Notes: generated by a model not told the origin, from the sequence alone. A stretch of 64,000 nucleotides of DNA from Flavobacterium sp. (GCA_024644655.1 JAHEHJ010000005.1:1-64000), one strand, 5' to 3'. Shown: positions 35,777 through 47,818, numbered from the stretch's first letter. Translations and numbers: made by a program.

Positions 35777-37312
35777 ATGTTGGTTAAAGTATTTGGAAGT
35801 GCTGTGTTTGGAGTCGAAGCAACGACTATCACAGTGGAAGTAAACATCGATAAAGGAATTGGATATCATTTGGTTGGATTGCCTGATAACGCCATAAAAG
35901 AAAGCAGTTATAGGATTGCAGCAGCACTTAAAAATAACAATTACGAGTTTCCAGGAAAAAAAATAACGGTCAATTTGGCACCTGCCGATTTGCGCAAAGA
36001 AGGCTCGGCATATGACTTAACACTTGCCATCGGTATTTTAGCGGCTTCAAATCAACTAAATATTGATAAAATAGGAGATTATATTATCATGGGTGAGCTT
36101 TCATTAGATGGAAGTTTGCAACCCATAAAAGGCGCTTTATCTATTGCTATAAAAGCGAAAGAAGAAGGCTTTAAAGGTTTCTTCCTTCCCAAGTTGAATG
36201 TAAAAGAAGCAGCAATTGTAGAGGGTTTAGAGGTATATGGTGTTGAAAATGTGATGGAAGTAATTGACTTTTTTGAAGGCAGAGGGCAGTTGGAACCTAC
36301 ACAAATTAATGTACACGAAGAGTTTACTAAGACATTAGATTTTCCTGAATTTGATTTTGCCGATGTGAAGGGACAAGAAAGCATCAAACGGTGTATGGAG
36401 ATTGCGGCTGCTGGAGGGCATAATATTATTCTCATTGGGCCTCCAGGTGCGGGTAAAACCATGTTGGCCAAACGAATGCCGAGCATACTACCGCCTATGA
36501 CAATCAAAGAAGCTTTGGAAACCACAAAAATACATTCGGTTGCAGGTAAGACAAAAGAAGTTGGGTTGATGAGTCAGCGGCCTTTTCGATCGCCCCATCA
36601 TACCGCTTCGAGTGTCTCTTTAGTAGGAGGGGGGAGTTATCCTCAACCAGGAGAAATATCCTTAGCTCATAATGGAGTGTTGTTTTTAGATGAATTACCC
36701 GAATTCAAAAGAGAAGTGCTTGAAGTTATGCGCCAGCCATTAGAAGATAGGGAGGTTACAATATCAAGAGCTAAATTTACCATTACTTATCCGTCTTCTT
36801 TTATGTTGGTTGCCAGTATGAATCCAAGTCCGAGTGGCTATTTTAACGATCCCGATTCACCTTCGAGTTCATCTGCTTCTGAAATGCAACGGTATTTGAG
36901 CAAAATTTCTGGACCTTTACTAGATCGTATCGATATACATATTGAAGTAACCCCTGTTCCATTCGAAAAATTAACCGAAACACGACCCGCAGAAAGCAGT
37001 GTGTCTATAAGAAATCGGGTAACCAAAGCCAGAGAAATTCAATCAAAACGGTTTGAAGAATTGGAATCCATCCATTATAACGCCCAAATGAACACGAAGC
37101 AAATACGTGAGTTTTGTGCTTTGGATGAGACCTCCTTACAGTTGTTGAAAACAGCTATGGAGCGACTTAATTTATCGGCTAGGGCTTATGATCGAATATT
37201 AAAAGTAGCGAGAACTATAGCCGATTTGGAACAAACCGCTATTGTAAATTCGAATCATATTGCTGAAGCAATTCAATATAGAAGTTTGGATAGAGATGGT
37301 TGGTTAGGCTAA
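35777..37312 (+). CDS. comM: YifB/ComM family Mg-chelatase-like AAA+ ATPase
   Basis: 511-residue AAA+ protein. A Lon-like N-terminal fold (about 1-170) is followed by a central ATPase with Walker A GPPGAGKT (residues 221-228), Walker [10 protein letters not shown] and the conserved RPFRSPHH, then a C-terminal Mg_chelatase_C domain (about 405-505). ComM is a hexameric branch-migration helicase that helps integrate incoming DNA during natural transformation; whether this organism is transformable is not shown here. Its stop codon interlocks with the stop of the HMG-CoA synthase gene. Confidence 0.94.
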   Translation: MLVKVFGSAVFGVEATTITVEVNIDKGIGYHLVGLPDNAIKESSYRIAAALKNNNYEFPGKKITVNLAPADLRKEGSAYDLTLAIGILAASNQLNIDKIGDYIIMGELSLDGSLQPIKGALSIAIKAKEEGFKGFFLPKLNVKEAAIVEGLEVYGVENVMEVIDFFEGRGQLEPTQINVHEEFTKTLDFPEFDFADVKGQESIKRCMEIAAAGGHNIILIGPPGAGKTMLAKRMPSILPPMTIKEALETTKIHSVAGKTKEVGLMSQRPFRSPHHTASSVSLVGGGSYPQPGEISLAHNGVLFLDELPEFKREVLEVMRQPLEDREVTISRAKFTITYPSSFMLVASMNPSPSGYFNDPDSPSSSSASEMQRYLSKISGPLLDRIDIHIEVTPVPFEKLTETRPAESSVSIRNRVTKAREIQSKRFEELESIHYNAQMNTKQIREFCALDETSLQLLKTAMERLNLSARAYDRILKVARTIADLEQTAIVNSNHIAEAIQYRSLDRDGWLG

Positions 37313-38661
37313 CAGTATTTGTAATAGCGCGCACCTAATAAAACGGGATTTTCATGTTCAATGCGTTCTAAGTAAAATTCATTAGACGGAGGAATTACAG
37401 CCTGAAGAAGTTCTTTTTTATGAAGTTTTTCATAAGTTTCAAAATCAATCTCTTGAGCGGTTTGTAAGCTATCAAATAATGGTACTTTAGCTATAGCGCT
37501 TTTCCAATTCTGAGCTACTTCAGCTTCAAAAACTTTTGATTTTGAACCACTTCCGTACGCAATAAAGCCTAGTTTCTTGGAAGCTAAATCTGTGTTTTGA
37601 GCGAAATGGTAACAAAGAGTTGATAGCATTCCTAAGAATATGGAGCCTGTATAGATATTTCCTATTTGTCCAGAAGCAATTTCGGAGGGATAAATTTTGC
37701 TGTTTACTAAAGCACTATATTCAGGGCTTTTAGCCAATGCCTTTATTTTTTCTTTAGCTGTTTCACCTGTTTGCAATTCCAATAATTCTGGATTTTCTAA
37801 TGCAAAAATTTCAATAAAAGTTCGCCGTCCTTGAAAACAATAGGGTAGATGTAATAGGATGTTTTCCCAATGTTCATATACTTTACCCTGCTGATGGCTT
37901 TCGGTTTTAAAATGTTCATAGGCTTCTGTAATTCTTTTGATATAACATTGATTGGAATACTGCCCATCAAAAACAGGTTGTTCTTTGTAAATGGCAATTT
38001 CATTTTCTAATACACCATGCCATTCAGAATTGTCATTTACAAGAAGTACTTCTTCTTTGGTTAAATAGCGTCTTGGTTTAAAGAAGTCAAATACGCCTTG
38101 AGTAGAAACCCCTACTTCATTAGAAAAGCTGAGTATGCTAGGGTTAGAAGTGATGAGCATAGCAATAGAACCAGCCCCTTGAGTGTACTCTCCCGTAGAA
38201 TTGATGTCGTATTTGGCGTTGTCTGTGGCAATTACAATGGCTTTTTTTGTTGGATTTAGCCGAATGTAATCAATGCAGTTATGTAAAGCATCTACTGCTC
38301 CGATACATGCGAAAGTAAGATCTACAACATCACAGTTTTTAAAGCTTCCGTCTCCATATTGACCTTCTAATAAGGATATGACATAGGATGCTACAGGTTT
38401 CGAACTGTCAACCCCACTCTCTGTGCCAACGTATATTCGGCTTATTTCTTTTGGGTTTATTTGATTTTGTTTTAGCAGTTTTAATGCGGCATTTGCAGCA
38501 AGTGTTACTACATCTTGATGAACATCCAAAAAACTCATTCTATGCAGTCCTAAGCCCTTGGTTAATTTATCGGTTTCTATGTGACGATGTGCCGCTAATG
38601 TGGATATGGGAAGGAATATTTTTGGAAAATCAAATGCAATGCTATCTATGCCTACTTTCAT
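37309..38661 (-). CDS. mvaS: Hydroxymethylglutaryl-CoA synthase
   Basis: 450-residue thiolase-fold enzyme that condenses acetyl-CoA with acetoacetyl-CoA to HMG-CoA, the entry to the mevalonate route of isoprenoid synthesis. Active-site residues line up with the bacterial enzyme: Glu81 in [10 protein letters not shown], Cys119 in [14 protein letters not shown], and the His in [14 protein letters not shown]. It is somewhat longer than the roughly 390-residue enzymes of Gram-positives. A perfect-spacing promoter (TTG-N18-TAATTTTG) precedes it. Other mevalonate genes are not in this window. Confidence 0.93.
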   Translation of the reverse strand: MKVGIDSIAFDFPKIFLPISTLAAHRHIETDKLTKGLGLHRMSFLDVHQDVVTLAANAALKLLKQNQINPKEISRIYVGTESGVDSSKPVASYVISLLEGQYGDGSFKNCDVVDLTFACIGAVDALHNCIDYIRLNPTKKAIVIATDNAKYDINSTGEYTQGAGSIAMLITSNPSILSFSNEVGVSTQGVFDFFKPRRYLTKEEVLLVNDNSEWHGVLENEIAIYKEQPVFDGQYSNQCYIKRITEAYEHFKTESHQQGKVYEHWENILLHLPYCFQGRRTFIEIFALENPELLELQTGETAKEKIKALAKSPEYSALVNSKIYPSEIASGQIGNIYTGSIFLGMLSTLCYHFAQNTDLASKKLGFIAYGSGSKSKVFEAEVAQNWKSAIAKVPLFDSLQTAQEIDFETYEKLHKKELLQAVIPPSNEFYLERIEHENPVLLGARYYKYC

Positions 38662-38682
38662 GTTTCAGATATTAATTTGAGG

Positions 38683-38711
38683 CAAAATTAACAATGAAAG
38701 GAACATGACAA
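38683..38711 (-). promoter_or_regulatory. Promoter of the HMG-CoA synthase gene
   Basis: On the minus strand: TTG (38709-38711), 18 bases, TAATTTTG (38683-38690), with the ATG at 38661. This is a full Bacteroidota consensus promoter. Confidence 0.75.
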
Positions 38712-38843
38712 TTGGAAATAGTTTTAAAAATAAAGGTGGCAAGAACGAATTATGATTTATGTAAAAAAAGAATATTATTTTTTTAAAATGCTAAAATATG
38801 GCATCAATATTTAGGATTTAAACGGGAATAGGATACTATAGAA

Positions 38844-41800
38844 TTAGTTTTTATGAATCCAATTTCCAATTATTTTTTCCAATTCCACTTTGTCAATAGG
38901 TTTCGCTATATAATCATTCATGCCATTTTCAATACATTTTTCTTTTTCACCAATAATAGTACCCGCTGTTAAGGCAATTATAGGAATTTCGTTTGTATTG
39001 GGTAGTTTTCTTATTTCTAGTGTTGCATCATATCCATTCATTATAGGCATTTGAATGTCCATTAAAATTAAATCTGGTAGTTGATTTTGAACACATTCTA
39101 AGGCTTCTTTTCCATTTTCTAATTCGAAAACATGGGCATTTGGTAAAATCTGTTTGATTAATGTTTTGGCTAATAACATGTTTATTTTATTGTCTTCTAC
39201 AATAAAGATGATTTTGTTATCAGTAGTTATTATATTGTTTTTATGATGTACTATACTGTCATTGTCAGAAGCATTAAACGTTTCAACACTTTCATTTGAA
39301 TAGGGGAGTTCTAAAATAAAACTAAATTCACTTCCTTTATTGGGTTCGCTTTTTAATTCTAATTTGCTTTGCATAAGCTCTAAAAGCTGATTTGATATGG
39401 ATAATCCCAAGCCAGTGCCGCCAAATCTTTTTGTTGTAGAATTATCTTCTTGTGAAAATGCTTCAAATATTTTATCTTGATTCTTTTGTTTGATTCCAAT
39501 ACCCGTGTCCTTTACCGAGAAGTGGAGTTGAACTTTGTCATTAGAATAAAATTTCAAGTTTGAAATAGTTAACTGTATTGAACCTTTTTCTGTGAATTTG
39601 ACAGCATTACTTAATAAATTAATCATTATTTGTTTTAATCTAATTAAATCAGTCCATATATAGTTAGGAACACTTTCTTCAATGATTAAATTTACCTCAA
39701 GTTTTTTGTGGTTGGCTTCATACTGTATTAAATCAATTACTTGATTGGCCATGTTTGAAATATTGAATTTCTCAATATGCAATTCTAATTTTCCAGATTC
39801 AATTTTAGAAAAATCTAAGATGTTATTGATTACTTCCATCAGTGCATTTGCTGACTGATTGATAGTTTCCATGTATTTTTTTTGAATACTTTCTAGATTC
39901 GTATTCATTAATAAGTCGGTAAATCCAATTATACCATTAAGTGGTGTTCTGATTTCATGGCTCATATTGGCTAAAAACTCTGATTTAGCTTTGTTAGCCG
40001 ATTCTGCATAATTCTTAGCTTTAATAGCTTCTTCAGCTTCCATCCTAGGTGTAATATCAATAAAGATACCAACGATGTATTCTATTTCATTATCTTTGAA
40101 AATGGGCTCTCCAAATTCCTCAACCCAAATAAAATGACCTGCTTTATTGATGATTCGATAAATCAAATGAATTTTTTCTTTTAATTTAAATAATTCATGA
40201 GCTTTGTTTTCTACAATTTTGAGATCATCAGGATGTACCAAATCAAAATAATAAATTTTGTTTTGTAGAAAATCCTCTTTGGGATAACCCGTTAACTTCT
40301 CTATTTCATCATTTAAGTAGATCTTAGTCCATTTGGCATCATAGCGGGAAAGATGTACTGTTTCTGGGATGTTGTTGGCTAATAATCTAAATTTTTCTTC
40401 ACTTTCTTGAACTCTGGCTTCATTGATATTTCGTTCAATGGCATAAGATATATTATTGGTTAAAGTTTGTAAAGCACTAATTTCATCATGAGACCAATCT
40501 CGTTCATTAGTAGAGTCATCAAAAACGATAAAACCATAATAATCCGTTTTTATAAAAATAGGAATGAATAAGATGGATTTTGTATTCAATTGTTGCAAGA
40601 AAGCTTTAGATTTTTCTTCCTTCATTTTACTAATTATAGAATAGTAAATGGATTTATCCTTTAATAATAAACTTATTTCAGGAATGACATCATGTGAAAT
40701 ATTTACAAGTTCTGGATTAGGAGGAGTCATTGCATTTGCTTCTGCAGTCCAACGGTATTTTTGTGAATATGTTTTGGTTTCTGAATTGTTTTCAAAAAAG
40801 GAAAGTTTATCTACATTGGTAACTTGACCTATGGTATCCATTAACTCTGAGAAAATTTCATTTGTGTTTTTTGATACTAAGAACTTTTCAGTGTTTTTAA
40901 TGATTTCAGATAAAATATCACTTTTATACGTTAATTTTTTCTCCGCTTCAATACGCATTTGTGATTCAAGAGCAATTGCAATTAAATCGGCGATTGAACG
41001 TGAAAAATTAATATCCTCATTGTCCCATTCCACTGCAGTTTCTACTTTTTCGAAACACAAAATCCCTATGTTTTTCCCATTGATAAAAATAGGAGTATCT
41101 AATAAAGATTTAATATTGTTTTTAGGGAAATATTCGTAACATAGTTCCTGTGTGATATTGCTGTTATACACATTTGATGCCACAATTTGGGAACCGGTTT
41201 CTATATATTTAAAATAGATTGGATATTGTTCATATGGTAATATAGCTTTTTTGTCAAATCGATCGCTGTGAAGGTAATATATGCTTTCGCAATGCAACCC
41301 TTCTAAGGTAAATGACCAATAACTTACTCTATCAATATCACAGTTGGTTGCAGCAACTTTAAGGATGTTTTTTAAAATGATATTAAAATTATCTTTGTTG
41401 GAATAACTCTGTGAGGTTAGTTTTTTTAAAATTTCATTATGTGTTCTAACTTTTTTACTTCTATTGTAATGCTCAATCTCGAGGTTTTTGACCAATGTAA
41501 TGTCTCTTGCAATAGCCGAATAGCCAATAATTTCACCTTCTGAATCTTTTTTTAAAGTTACTTTTTGAGAAACCCATATAGTATCACCATCTTTCTTTAC
41601 TAATGGGAAAACCAAATCGTTAAAGTCTCTACTTTCTTTTGGAATTATTTTATAAAAATCAACAACATAATCAACATAATCTTTTCGAATAAAAAGATTA
41701 AATAATTTATTAATTATTTCCTCTCTTTCGAAACCTAGCGTTTTAATGGTAAATTGGTTTACATAGGTGATTTTGGCTCTTAGATCAATTTCATAAATTA

Positions 41801-42776
41801 AATCTGCAGCTGATTCAATTAAACTTCTATATTGATCTTTGATATTAATTTGTTCAGTAACATCTTGGCCAATTCCAATGGTGATGTCATCAGTATACTT
41901 TTTGTCTTTCCATTGGATGTATTTGTATTCTCCGTTTTTACATTTTAATTTGCGGACATAAGTTTGTTCATCTACAAAACTTTCGTGAAAAGCTTCACCA
42001 ATAAATTCGGGATCTTCAGTTAGTTTCCAATATCCCATACCTAAAACTTCATATACTTTATATCCTAATATATATTCAATAGATTCACTGCAGAAGGAAA
42101 CTTCTCCTTTTTTATTTGTAGTTAAAATGATGGAATTTCCATTATTAACTATGATGTCGGAAAACACAAATTTGTTTTTTATTCCTAATAATGCTAAATG
42201 AGTAGAAATGTGTATCGCTGTAATTGAAATGAAAGCACAAAATAAGATGACAATATATTTGGTGTCTATTAAAGCAAATGTAAATCCAAGTAATAATAAA
42301 AAAAGGGTGATGCAAACAAAATACCAATAATGGTTGAAGTTTTTAATTACAAAGTAAGAAAGGATATAACTCAATATTAGCGCTACAAAAGTAACGAGTT
42401 CAAAATGTTCAAAGTAGACATTATAAGATAAGTATGAAAAATAAATTAAATAACAAACCGAAAAAATTACATTAATATTCTTGTAAAGAATGGGGAGTTT
42501 TTTTGATAAATAATATAAGGATAAAAGGAGTATACCTATAACCAAATTAAAAGTTAAATGACTCGAATGGCTTAATTTAAAAATATTTACAACAGATTCA
42601 ACCAGGGGTATTGTAATTCCAAAAAACAATAGGTATAAACGTAATTGTTCTGCTCGGGGTTCAAAATCTGAATCTTGATTACTTAATGTAATACGTCTTT
42701 GAAGTTTTTTGTTTATAGCAAAATATAGAAGTATAATTATAGTTAATGACAATCCAAATGTTATCACACTATTCAT
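38844..42776 (-). CDS. Large hybrid histidine kinase (7TM-like, PAS, GAF, PAS, HK, receiver)
   Basis: 1310-residue membrane kinase. The N-terminus has about seven hydrophobic helices (to about 200), resembling an integral-membrane sensory module. Then come two PAS domains (about 210-440), two GAF domains (about 455-785), a third PAS (about 790-910), HisKA with His940 in [12 protein letters not shown], HATPase ([25 protein letters not shown]) and a C-terminal receiver with Asp1240 in LMDIQMP. With no output domain it probably feeds a phosphorelay. I start at the ATG at 42776; the longer frame begins with TTG at 42803. Neighbours do not reveal its signal. Confidence 0.92.
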   Translation of the reverse strand: MNSVITFGLSLTIIILLYFAINKKLQRRITLSNQDSDFEPRAEQLRLYLLFFGITIPLVESVVNIFKLSHSSHLTFNLVIGILLLSLYYLSKKLPILYKNINVIFSVCYLIYFSYLSYNVYFEHFELVTFVALILSYILSYFVIKNFNHYWYFVCITLFLLLLGFTFALIDTKYIVILFCAFISITAIHISTHLALLGIKNKFVFSDIIVNNGNSIILTTNKKGEVSFCSESIEYILGYKVYEVLGMGYWKLTEDPEFIGEAFHESFVDEQTYVRKLKCKNGEYKYIQWKDKKYTDDITIGIGQDVTEQINIKDQYRSLIESAADLIYEIDLRAKITYVNQFTIKTLGFEREEIINKLFNLFIRKDYVDYVVDFYKIIPKESRDFNDLVFPLVKKDGDTIWVSQKVTLKKDSEGEIIGYSAIARDITLVKNLEIEHYNRSKKVRTHNEILKKLTSQSYSNKDNFNIILKNILKVAATNCDIDRVSYWSFTLEGLHCESIYYLHSDRFDKKAILPYEQYPIYFKYIETGSQIVASNVYNSNITQELCYEYFPKNNIKSLLDTPIFINGKNIGILCFEKVETAVEWDNEDINFSRSIADLIAIALESQMRIEAEKKLTYKSDILSEIIKNTEKFLVSKNTNEIFSELMDTIGQVTNVDKLSFFENNSETKTYSQKYRWTAEANAMTPPNPELVNISHDVIPEISLLLKDKSIYYSIISKMKEEKSKAFLQQLNTKSILFIPIFIKTDYYGFIVFDDSTNERDWSHDEISALQTLTNNISYAIERNINEARVQESEEKFRLLANNIPETVHLSRYDAKWTKIYLNDEIEKLTGYPKEDFLQNKIYYFDLVHPDDLKIVENKAHELFKLKEKIHLIYRIINKAGHFIWVEEFGEPIFKDNEIEYIVGIFIDITPRMEAEEAIKAKNYAESANKAKSEFLANMSHEIRTPLNGIIGFTDLLMNTNLESIQKKYMETINQSANALMEVINNILDFSKIESGKLELHIEKFNISNMANQVIDLIQYEANHKKLEVNLIIEESVPNYIWTDLIRLKQIMINLLSNAVKFTEKGSIQLTISNLKFYSNDKVQLHFSVKDTGIGIKQKNQDKIFEAFSQEDNSTTKRFGGTGLGLSISNQLLELMQSKLELKSEPNKGSEFSFILELPYSNESVETFNASDNDSIVHHKNNIITTDNKIIFIVEDNKINMLLAKTLIKQILPNAHVFELENGKEALECVQNQLPDLILMDIQMPIMNGYDATLEIRKLPNTNEIPIIALTAGTIIGEKEKCIENGMNDYIAKPIDKVELEKIIGNWIHKN

Positions 42777-42910
42777 ATTTGTAACCGCAGTAATTGTTTT
42801 CAAAGGATAGTTCGTTTATGCAATTTGACAATTAGTATTTATTGGATTACTTAAATTTATGGAACAAGATACATAAAAATATAATAAGTTAAAATAATAT
42901 TAAAAAACTC

Positions 42911-44242
42911 TTAGGACAACCATTTAAAAACCATTTTGATCCAACCAATTTTCCCTTTATATGGAGCATATCGAATTGGAATATCTAGCCAATTACCTCT
43001 GCTGATTACAGGTTTGAAATGGGTAAATAAGTCAAAGCTTAATTTACCATGATAAGCACCCATGCCACTTGTTCCAATACCTCCAAAGGGTAGTTTTTTA
43101 TTAGTAAAATGAATTAAAGTGTCGTTGATACATCCTCCACCAAAAGCATGTTTAAGGATTAAGTCTTTTGCAAATGATTTCTTTTTAGTAAAAATATAGA
43201 AGGCTAATGGGTTGGTGTGCTTTTTTAGTAATTGCTCAATATCTACTGCTGAATCATACCCTATAATAGGAAGTATGGGACCGAATATTTCTTCTTTCAT
43301 GAGCAAACTATTCCACTCAGGTTCTAATACTATGGTTGGAGCTATATATAAATCTTCGAAGCGACTGACTCCACCGATGACTATGTTGGCCCCATTCAAA
43401 TACGATTTTAAGCGATCCCAATTTTTAGCATTGATAATACGTGCAAAATCAAGAGATTCTTCAGGGTTGCTTCCGTAAAATTCAGTTATTTCTTTTTGGA
43501 GTAATTCAATAAACCGCATTTTAATGGTATTGTGAATTATGACATAATCCGGAGCAATACAGGTTTGTCCTGCATTTAAAAATTTGCCCCAAACAATACG
43601 TTTAGCGGCTAAAGCTAAATCGGCACTTGCATCAATTATACATGGGCTTTTACCTCCTAATTCTAAGGTGACTGGAGTTAAATGTTTCGCTGCAGCTTGG
43701 GCTATTATATGTCCTACAGCCACACTTCCCGTAAAAAAGATATAATCCCAGTGTTCCTTTAATAATGCTTCTGCTTTTTCAACACCTCCTTCTACACAAC
43801 TAACATGAGTGTCTTCAAAACATTCGTGTATGATTTTTGAAATGATTTGAGAGGTGTTCAAGGATATTTCGGAAGGTTTAAGAACAACTTGATTTCCTGC
43901 AGCAATGGCAGCAATTAATGGTGAAAAAGCCAATTGGAAAGGGTAATTCCACGGAGCTATTATCAAAACTTTACCATAGGGTTCCTTGTAAATTAGATCT
44001 GTTGAAGGGAAATTTAATAAAGAAGGCCAAACCCTTTTAGGTTTAGCCCACTTTTCTATATTTTTTATAGTGTCTCGTAATTCAGTTATGATATATGCAG
44101 TTTCTGTGATAACTGCTTCAAATGCTGGCTTTTTAAAATCCTGATATAATGCCTCGATTATGGATTCTTCATGCATTTCAATTGCATGCAAAAATTGAAT
44201 CAGTTTTTGTTTTCGATATAGAATGTTATTTTTATATGGCAT
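42911..44242 (-). CDS. Class 3 aldehyde dehydrogenase
   Basis: 443-residue NAD(P)-dependent enzyme of the ALDH3 group, which typically oxidises medium- to long-chain or fatty aldehydes. IIAPWNYPFQLAFSPL and FTGSVAVGHII form the cofactor site. The general base is the Glu in [13 protein letters not shown] and the catalytic Cys is in NAGQTCIAPDYV. The C-terminal KLPFGGIGTSGMGAYHGK is diagnostic of class 3. A hydrophobic tail (IGWIKMVFKWLS) may touch the membrane. It follows the DUF5723 gene by 18 bases, so the two are co-transcribed. Confidence 0.93.
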   Translation of the reverse strand: MPYKNNILYRKQKLIQFLHAIEMHEESIIEALYQDFKKPAFEAVITETAYIITELRDTIKNIEKWAKPKRVWPSLLNFPSTDLIYKEPYGKVLIIAPWNYPFQLAFSPLIAAIAAGNQVVLKPSEISLNTSQIISKIIHECFEDTHVSCVEGGVEKAEALLKEHWDYIFFTGSVAVGHIIAQAAAKHLTPVTLELGGKSPCIIDASADLALAAKRIVWGKFLNAGQTCIAPDYVIIHNTIKMRFIELLQKEITEFYGSNPEESLDFARIINAKNWDRLKSYLNGANIVIGGVSRFEDLYIAPTIVLEPEWNSLLMKEEIFGPILPIIGYDSAVDIEQLLKKHTNPLAFYIFTKKKSFAKDLILKHAFGGGCINDTLIHFTNKKLPFGGIGTSGMGAYHGKLSFDLFTHFKPVISRGNWLDIPIRYAPYKGKIGWIKMVFKWLS

Positions 44243-44260
44243 TGAAATAAGTATTATTTT

Positions 44261-45601
44261 TTATAAAAATCCCCAACGGAATCCTGTATAAAAATCTGCT
44301 TGTTTACTATCATTGGTTAAGGCAGTGATAATAGATCCCGAGCCTAAATAAAATCCGCCCAAACCAAATCCAAATCCCACATTAGTTCCTGATACATCAT
44401 TGTTGGCTATAGGGAGATACGCTTCAAAAAAACCGAGTTTAACGCGGGGAGTAATGGAGTAAATGTTTAGTGCACTAATTTGGTCATTCGCTTCATCTTT
44501 TTTTAGTTTACGTTGCATATACCCTGTAACATAAACTTTAGGTATTATTTTGAAGTCACCATAAAGCGTAATTAATGTAGGAAGGTTGACTTTGAATTTT
44601 GTATTTCCATCAACTTTTGTTACATAATTATTATTAATTAATATAGTCTCTACATCTCTTAAATTGTCTACATTCTGAAATATACTCAAATCAAGTTTAT
44701 TGCTATATGGTATAGGGTTTAAAGTGTAATTTGTTGATTGATTATTACTATTGTTAAAAGTCATACTTCCCATGTTTCGTATAGCAAGACCTAATTTTAT
44801 TTTGTGATTGGTTTTCCCGTCTTTTAATTGGTAATTCACCCCAATATCAGTAGCCATGCCATTCAAACCCCCAAAAACAGAACTGGTATAATCACTAAAA
44901 TTGGTAAAACTGTCGGCTAAATTTCCCGAATACGCAATATTTAAATTAGCCGGTTGGGAGGTAGTTAAATAAGCTCCAGTGCCATCTTGAGTTATTGTTC
45001 CATTTAAATTACTCAACCCAAAATTTGAATAGGATCCCGGAAACAATAATTTAAATGTTATACCGGCACTAAAACGATGTTTATCATTGTCGACTATAGT
45101 TCTTGCTGCAGATAATCCTACTTCACCATAGGTGATTCCACTCAGTCTTTGGTTATTTGGATTGTTAAGTAAAGTGGTATTAAACACTATATTATTATTA
45201 ACGATAGCGTCACCTATAGTAGGATCTACATCTATAATGTCAAATTTCACTACGGCTTTGGTTGATACGCCAAACCCCCATTTTAAAATGCGCATCGCAA
45301 ACCCTGGACCCACAAATTCACCATCAAGTCTCATGTTTACTGGGGTGGTACCTTTGAAGATTAAATCTTCTAAATTAGCGTTGGAACTTAAATCACTAAA
45401 TCCTATTCGGTTATTGGCCACATTAATACTAAGACCATTTAGATTCACTTCAAATTTTTTAGAAAGATTAGCATATTCTGAAGGGTTTAGCATTCCATTT
45501 AGAATACCTACTCGATTAGATGTACTGATGCCTGAGAAATGATCTTGTGCAGTTGCAGCAAAACCAATTAGCAAAGCAATTGAGGCTAAGATATTTTTCA
45601 T
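44261..45601 (-). CDS. DUF5723-family outer membrane protein
   Basis: 446-residue protein with a signal peptide (MKNILASIALLIGFAATAQ) followed by a long series of amphipathic strands, and a C-terminus FYTGFRWGFL ending in Phe-Leu as barrels do. The opening after the signal (SNRVGILNGMLNPSEYAN) and overall length match my recollection of the DUF5723 group of Bacteroidota; the function is unknown. I start at the ATG at 45601, because the longer frame begins with TTG. It is the first gene of an operon with the class 3 aldehyde dehydrogenase. Confidence 0.75.
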   Translation of the reverse strand: MKNILASIALLIGFAATAQDHFSGISTSNRVGILNGMLNPSEYANLSKKFEVNLNGLSINVANNRIGFSDLSSNANLEDLIFKGTTPVNMRLDGEFVGPGFAMRILKWGFGVSTKAVVKFDIIDVDPTIGDAIVNNNIVFNTTLLNNPNNQRLSGITYGEVGLSAARTIVDNDKHRFSAGITFKLLFPGSYSNFGLSNLNGTITQDGTGAYLTTSQPANLNIAYSGNLADSFTNFSDYTSSVFGGLNGMATDIGVNYQLKDGKTNHKIKLGLAIRNMGSMTFNNSNNQSTNYTLNPIPYSNKLDLSIFQNVDNLRDVETILINNNYVTKVDGNTKFKVNLPTLITLYGDFKIIPKVYVTGYMQRKLKKDEANDQISALNIYSITPRVKLGFFEAYLPIANNDVSGTNVGFGFGLGGFYLGSGSIITALTNDSKQADFYTGFRWGFL

Positions 45602-45650
45602 TGTTGAGATCAATTTGGGTTAATAATAACGTAAATATACGAAATTAGTT

Positions 45651-46343
45651 TCAAATGGAATTCCAAATTGCATCTTTTGGGGTAGGGGCAATTACTTGTA
45701 TAGTGTCTTTAGATACGGGATGTGTAAAGACTAATTTTCGAGCATGAAGATGAATGCCTCCATCGGGATTGCTACGATCAAAACCATACTTTAAGTCCCC
45801 TTTAATAGGGCATCCTATAGCGGCCAATTGAGCTCTGATTTGGTGATGTCTACCTGTGTGTAAATTGATTTCTAACGCGAAATAGTGGTCTAAAGTTTTT
45901 AGGGTTGTATAATCTAAACTGGCTTTTTTGCTTTCAGGAACCTCTTTGTTATGGGCTTTGGATGTGTTGTTTTTTTCATTCCGTTTGAGAAAATGAATCA
46001 ATACATCTTCCGGTTTAGATGGCTTGTTTTTTACAACTGCCCAATATGTTTTTTGTGTTTCTCGTTTGCTAAACATTTCATTCAAACGAGTCAAGGCTTT
46101 ACTAGTTTTAGCAAATATAACAATGCCTGTAGTAGGTCGGTCCAAACGGTGTACAACGCCTAAAAATACCTCTCCTGGTTTGTTGTATTTCTCTTTGATA
46201 TATTCTTTGACAATATCCGATAGCGGTTTGTCTCCTGTTTTGTCACCTTGAACAATATCTCCAACACGTTTATTAACCACTATGATGTGATTGTCTTCGT
46301 GAAGTATTTGAAGGTTGTCTTTAGAAGAAACTATTTTACTCAT
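45651..46343 (-). CDS. RluA-family pseudouridine synthase
   Basis: 230-residue RNA-modifying enzyme that isomerises uridine in rRNA or tRNA. The catalytic Asp is in VVHRLDRPTTG; other family motifs are ILHEDNHIIVVNKRVG, LHTGRHHQIRAQLAAIGCPIKGD (divided after QIRAQ) and LHARKLVFTHP. There is no N-terminal S4 domain, so it is of the short RluA type and the exact target site cannot be named. It is the last gene of the panB operon, only three bases after the lipoprotein gene. Confidence 0.93.
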   Translation of the reverse strand: MSKIVSSKDNLQILHEDNHIIVVNKRVGDIVQGDKTGDKPLSDIVKEYIKEKYNKPGEVFLGVVHRLDRPTTGIVIFAKTSKALTRLNEMFSKRETQKTYWAVVKNKPSKPEDVLIHFLKRNEKNNTSKAHNKEVPESKKASLDYTTLKTLDHYFALEINLHTGRHHQIRAQLAAIGCPIKGDLKYGFDRSNPDGGIHLHARKLVFTHPVSKDTIQVIAPTPKDAIWNSI

Positions 46344-46346
46344 ACA

Positions 46347-46901
46347 CTAATCTTTAAGTCCTAATATTTCCCAAACACCCCTTTTCTTGTAATCATTAAT
46401 GGCTTCAGATATCAAGGTTTTAGTGTCTTCAGAATAATATTCATTCTTATCCTTAAATAAGGATTTGTTATGGCAAGTGAAGATAGTTAAAACTAGGGAG
46501 TCAAAGGGTGTCGTATCTAGACGTAAGGTATCTTTAGCTTCATAGTCACTATCATCTAAAGGACCCAATATGGCTTGCTTTTTACTGTAATTTAATATGA
46601 GTTTGTCTTTTTTTATTTCAAATGTACCTGTGGTGAAGTACTCTTCAGGTATGCAATAATAGTCACTTATAAATCGGTTGCCTTTTAAAAAGACAATTTT
46701 GCCATCACAACAGTCACAACCAATATTATAAGCAATACAATTTTCTGTGTTTAGAGAAGTTGATATATAATACACTTTTGAATATAAATCTGCTGCTTTT
46801 AAAGATTGGATTTTGGGTGTATCTAGTACAAGATTAGTTTCTTTTTTTTGACAAGAAACAAGAATTAACACCATGAAAACCAAAACGAAACGGTGCTTCA
46901 T
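46347..46901 (-). CDS. Hypothetical lipoprotein
   Basis: 184-residue lipoprotein with a lipobox LVSC at about residue 17 (MKHRFVLVFMVLILVSCQKK). The mature part has a Cys cluster in YNIGCDCCDGKIVF and two more Cys (YYCIPEEY and FTCHNKS), which could form disulfides or bind metal. I do not recognise a family. It lies between panB (10 bases upstream) and the pseudouridine synthase gene (three bases downstream) in a tight operon, but neither neighbour suggests a role. Confidence 0.75.
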   Translation of the reverse strand: MKHRFVLVFMVLILVSCQKKETNLVLDTPKIQSLKAADLYSKVYYISTSLNTENCIAYNIGCDCCDGKIVFLKGNRFISDYYCIPEEYFTTGTFEIKKDKLILNYSKKQAILGPLDDSDYEAKDTLRLDTTPFDSLVLTIFTCHNKSLFKDKNEYYSEDTKTLISEAINDYKKRGVWEILGLKD

Positions 46902-46911
46902 ATCTTAGGTA

Positions 46912-47730
46912 TTAATATTGCTCATTGGCATTCGGAAAATCTTTTGATTTTACGTCCTCCACGTAGTTTCCAATTGCTTTAGTCATATCTTCAAATAAAT
47001 TCATATACCGTCTTAAGAAACGTGGGCTAAATTCATGCGTCATTCCTATCATATCATGCAATACTAAAACTTGTCCATCTACGCCACCGCCTGCTCCAAT
47101 TCCAATAACTGGAATCGAAATGCTTTTAGCAACTCGTTCTGCTAAAGCAGCCGGTATTTTTTCTAATACCAAAGCAAAACACCCTACTTTTTCTAATAAT
47201 TTGGCATCCTCAAGTAACTGTTCTGCTTCTGCCTCTTCTTTGGCACGAACGGTATACGTTCCAAATTTATAAATAGATTGTGGTGTCAAACCCAAGTGTC
47301 CCATTACAGGAATACCTGCATTTAAAATGCGCTTTATACTGTCTTTTATTTCGCTTCCTCCTTCTAATTTTACGGCATGACCTCCGCTTTCTTTCATAAT
47401 TCGTATAGCCGAACGCAAAGCTTCTTTAGGGTCAGATTGATAGCTTCCAAAAGGCAAATCCACCACCACTAATGCTCGGTCGATAGCTCTAACCACCGAA
47501 GAAGCATGATAAATCATTTGGTCTAATGTAATAGGTAAAGTAGTTTCATGACCAGCCATCACATTACTAGCCGAATCACCTACTAAAATAACATCAACAC
47601 CCGCAGTGTCTACTATTTTTGCCATAGTATAATCATAGGCCGTAAGCATTGAAATTTTCTCTCCATTGGCCTTCATGTCAATCAAGGACTTGGTTGTAAT
47701 TCTCTTATAATCTTTTTTAGCAGTAGACAT
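46912..47730 (-). CDS. panB: 3-methyl-2-oxobutanoate hydroxymethyltransferase
   Basis: 272-residue TIM-barrel enzyme, the first committed step of pantothenate synthesis: it transfers a hydroxymethyl group from methylene-tetrahydrofolate to ketoisovalerate. Recognised segments are [31 protein letters not shown], the catalytic Glu region in VKLEGG, the MGHLGLTPQ loop and [20 protein letters not shown] (divided after GAGG). Full length. It is the first gene of a three-gene operon and has a possible -7 box at 47780-47787. Confidence 0.97.
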   Translation of the reverse strand: MSTAKKDYKRITTKSLIDMKANGEKISMLTAYDYTMAKIVDTAGVDVILVGDSASNVMAGHETTLPITLDQMIYHASSVVRAIDRALVVVDLPFGSYQSDPKEALRSAIRIMKESGGHAVKLEGGSEIKDSIKRILNAGIPVMGHLGLTPQSIYKFGTYTVRAKEEAEAEQLLEDAKLLEKVGCFALVLEKIPAALAERVAKSISIPVIGIGAGGGVDGQVLVLHDMIGMTHEFSPRFLRRYMNLFEDMTKAIGNYVEDVKSKDFPNANEQY

Positions 47731-47779
47731 AGTTCTTCGTTTAGGAAATGTAAAAGTATTAAATCTATTTTTGATGCAA

Positions 47780-47818
47780 CAAAAGTAAGGCTCTTAATGT
47801 GAAATTGTACTATTTTTG
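47780..47818. promoter_or_regulatory. Divergent -7 boxes for panB and the sigma-54 activator
   Basis: TACTTTTG on the minus strand (47780-47787) is suited to panB and TATTTTTG on the plus strand (47811-47818) to the sigma-54 activator gene, though the latter lies about 100 bases from its ATG. Neither has a clear TTG at -33. Confidence 0.45.

Noticed and set aside
35613..35843. Short frame spanning the M1 peptidase end and the comM start
   Set aside because: It overlaps two well-supported genes on the same strand and resembles no protein.
36079..36525. Long antisense frame inside comM
   Set aside because: It is a shadow of the ATPase coding frame; the protein is low in features and there is no start context.
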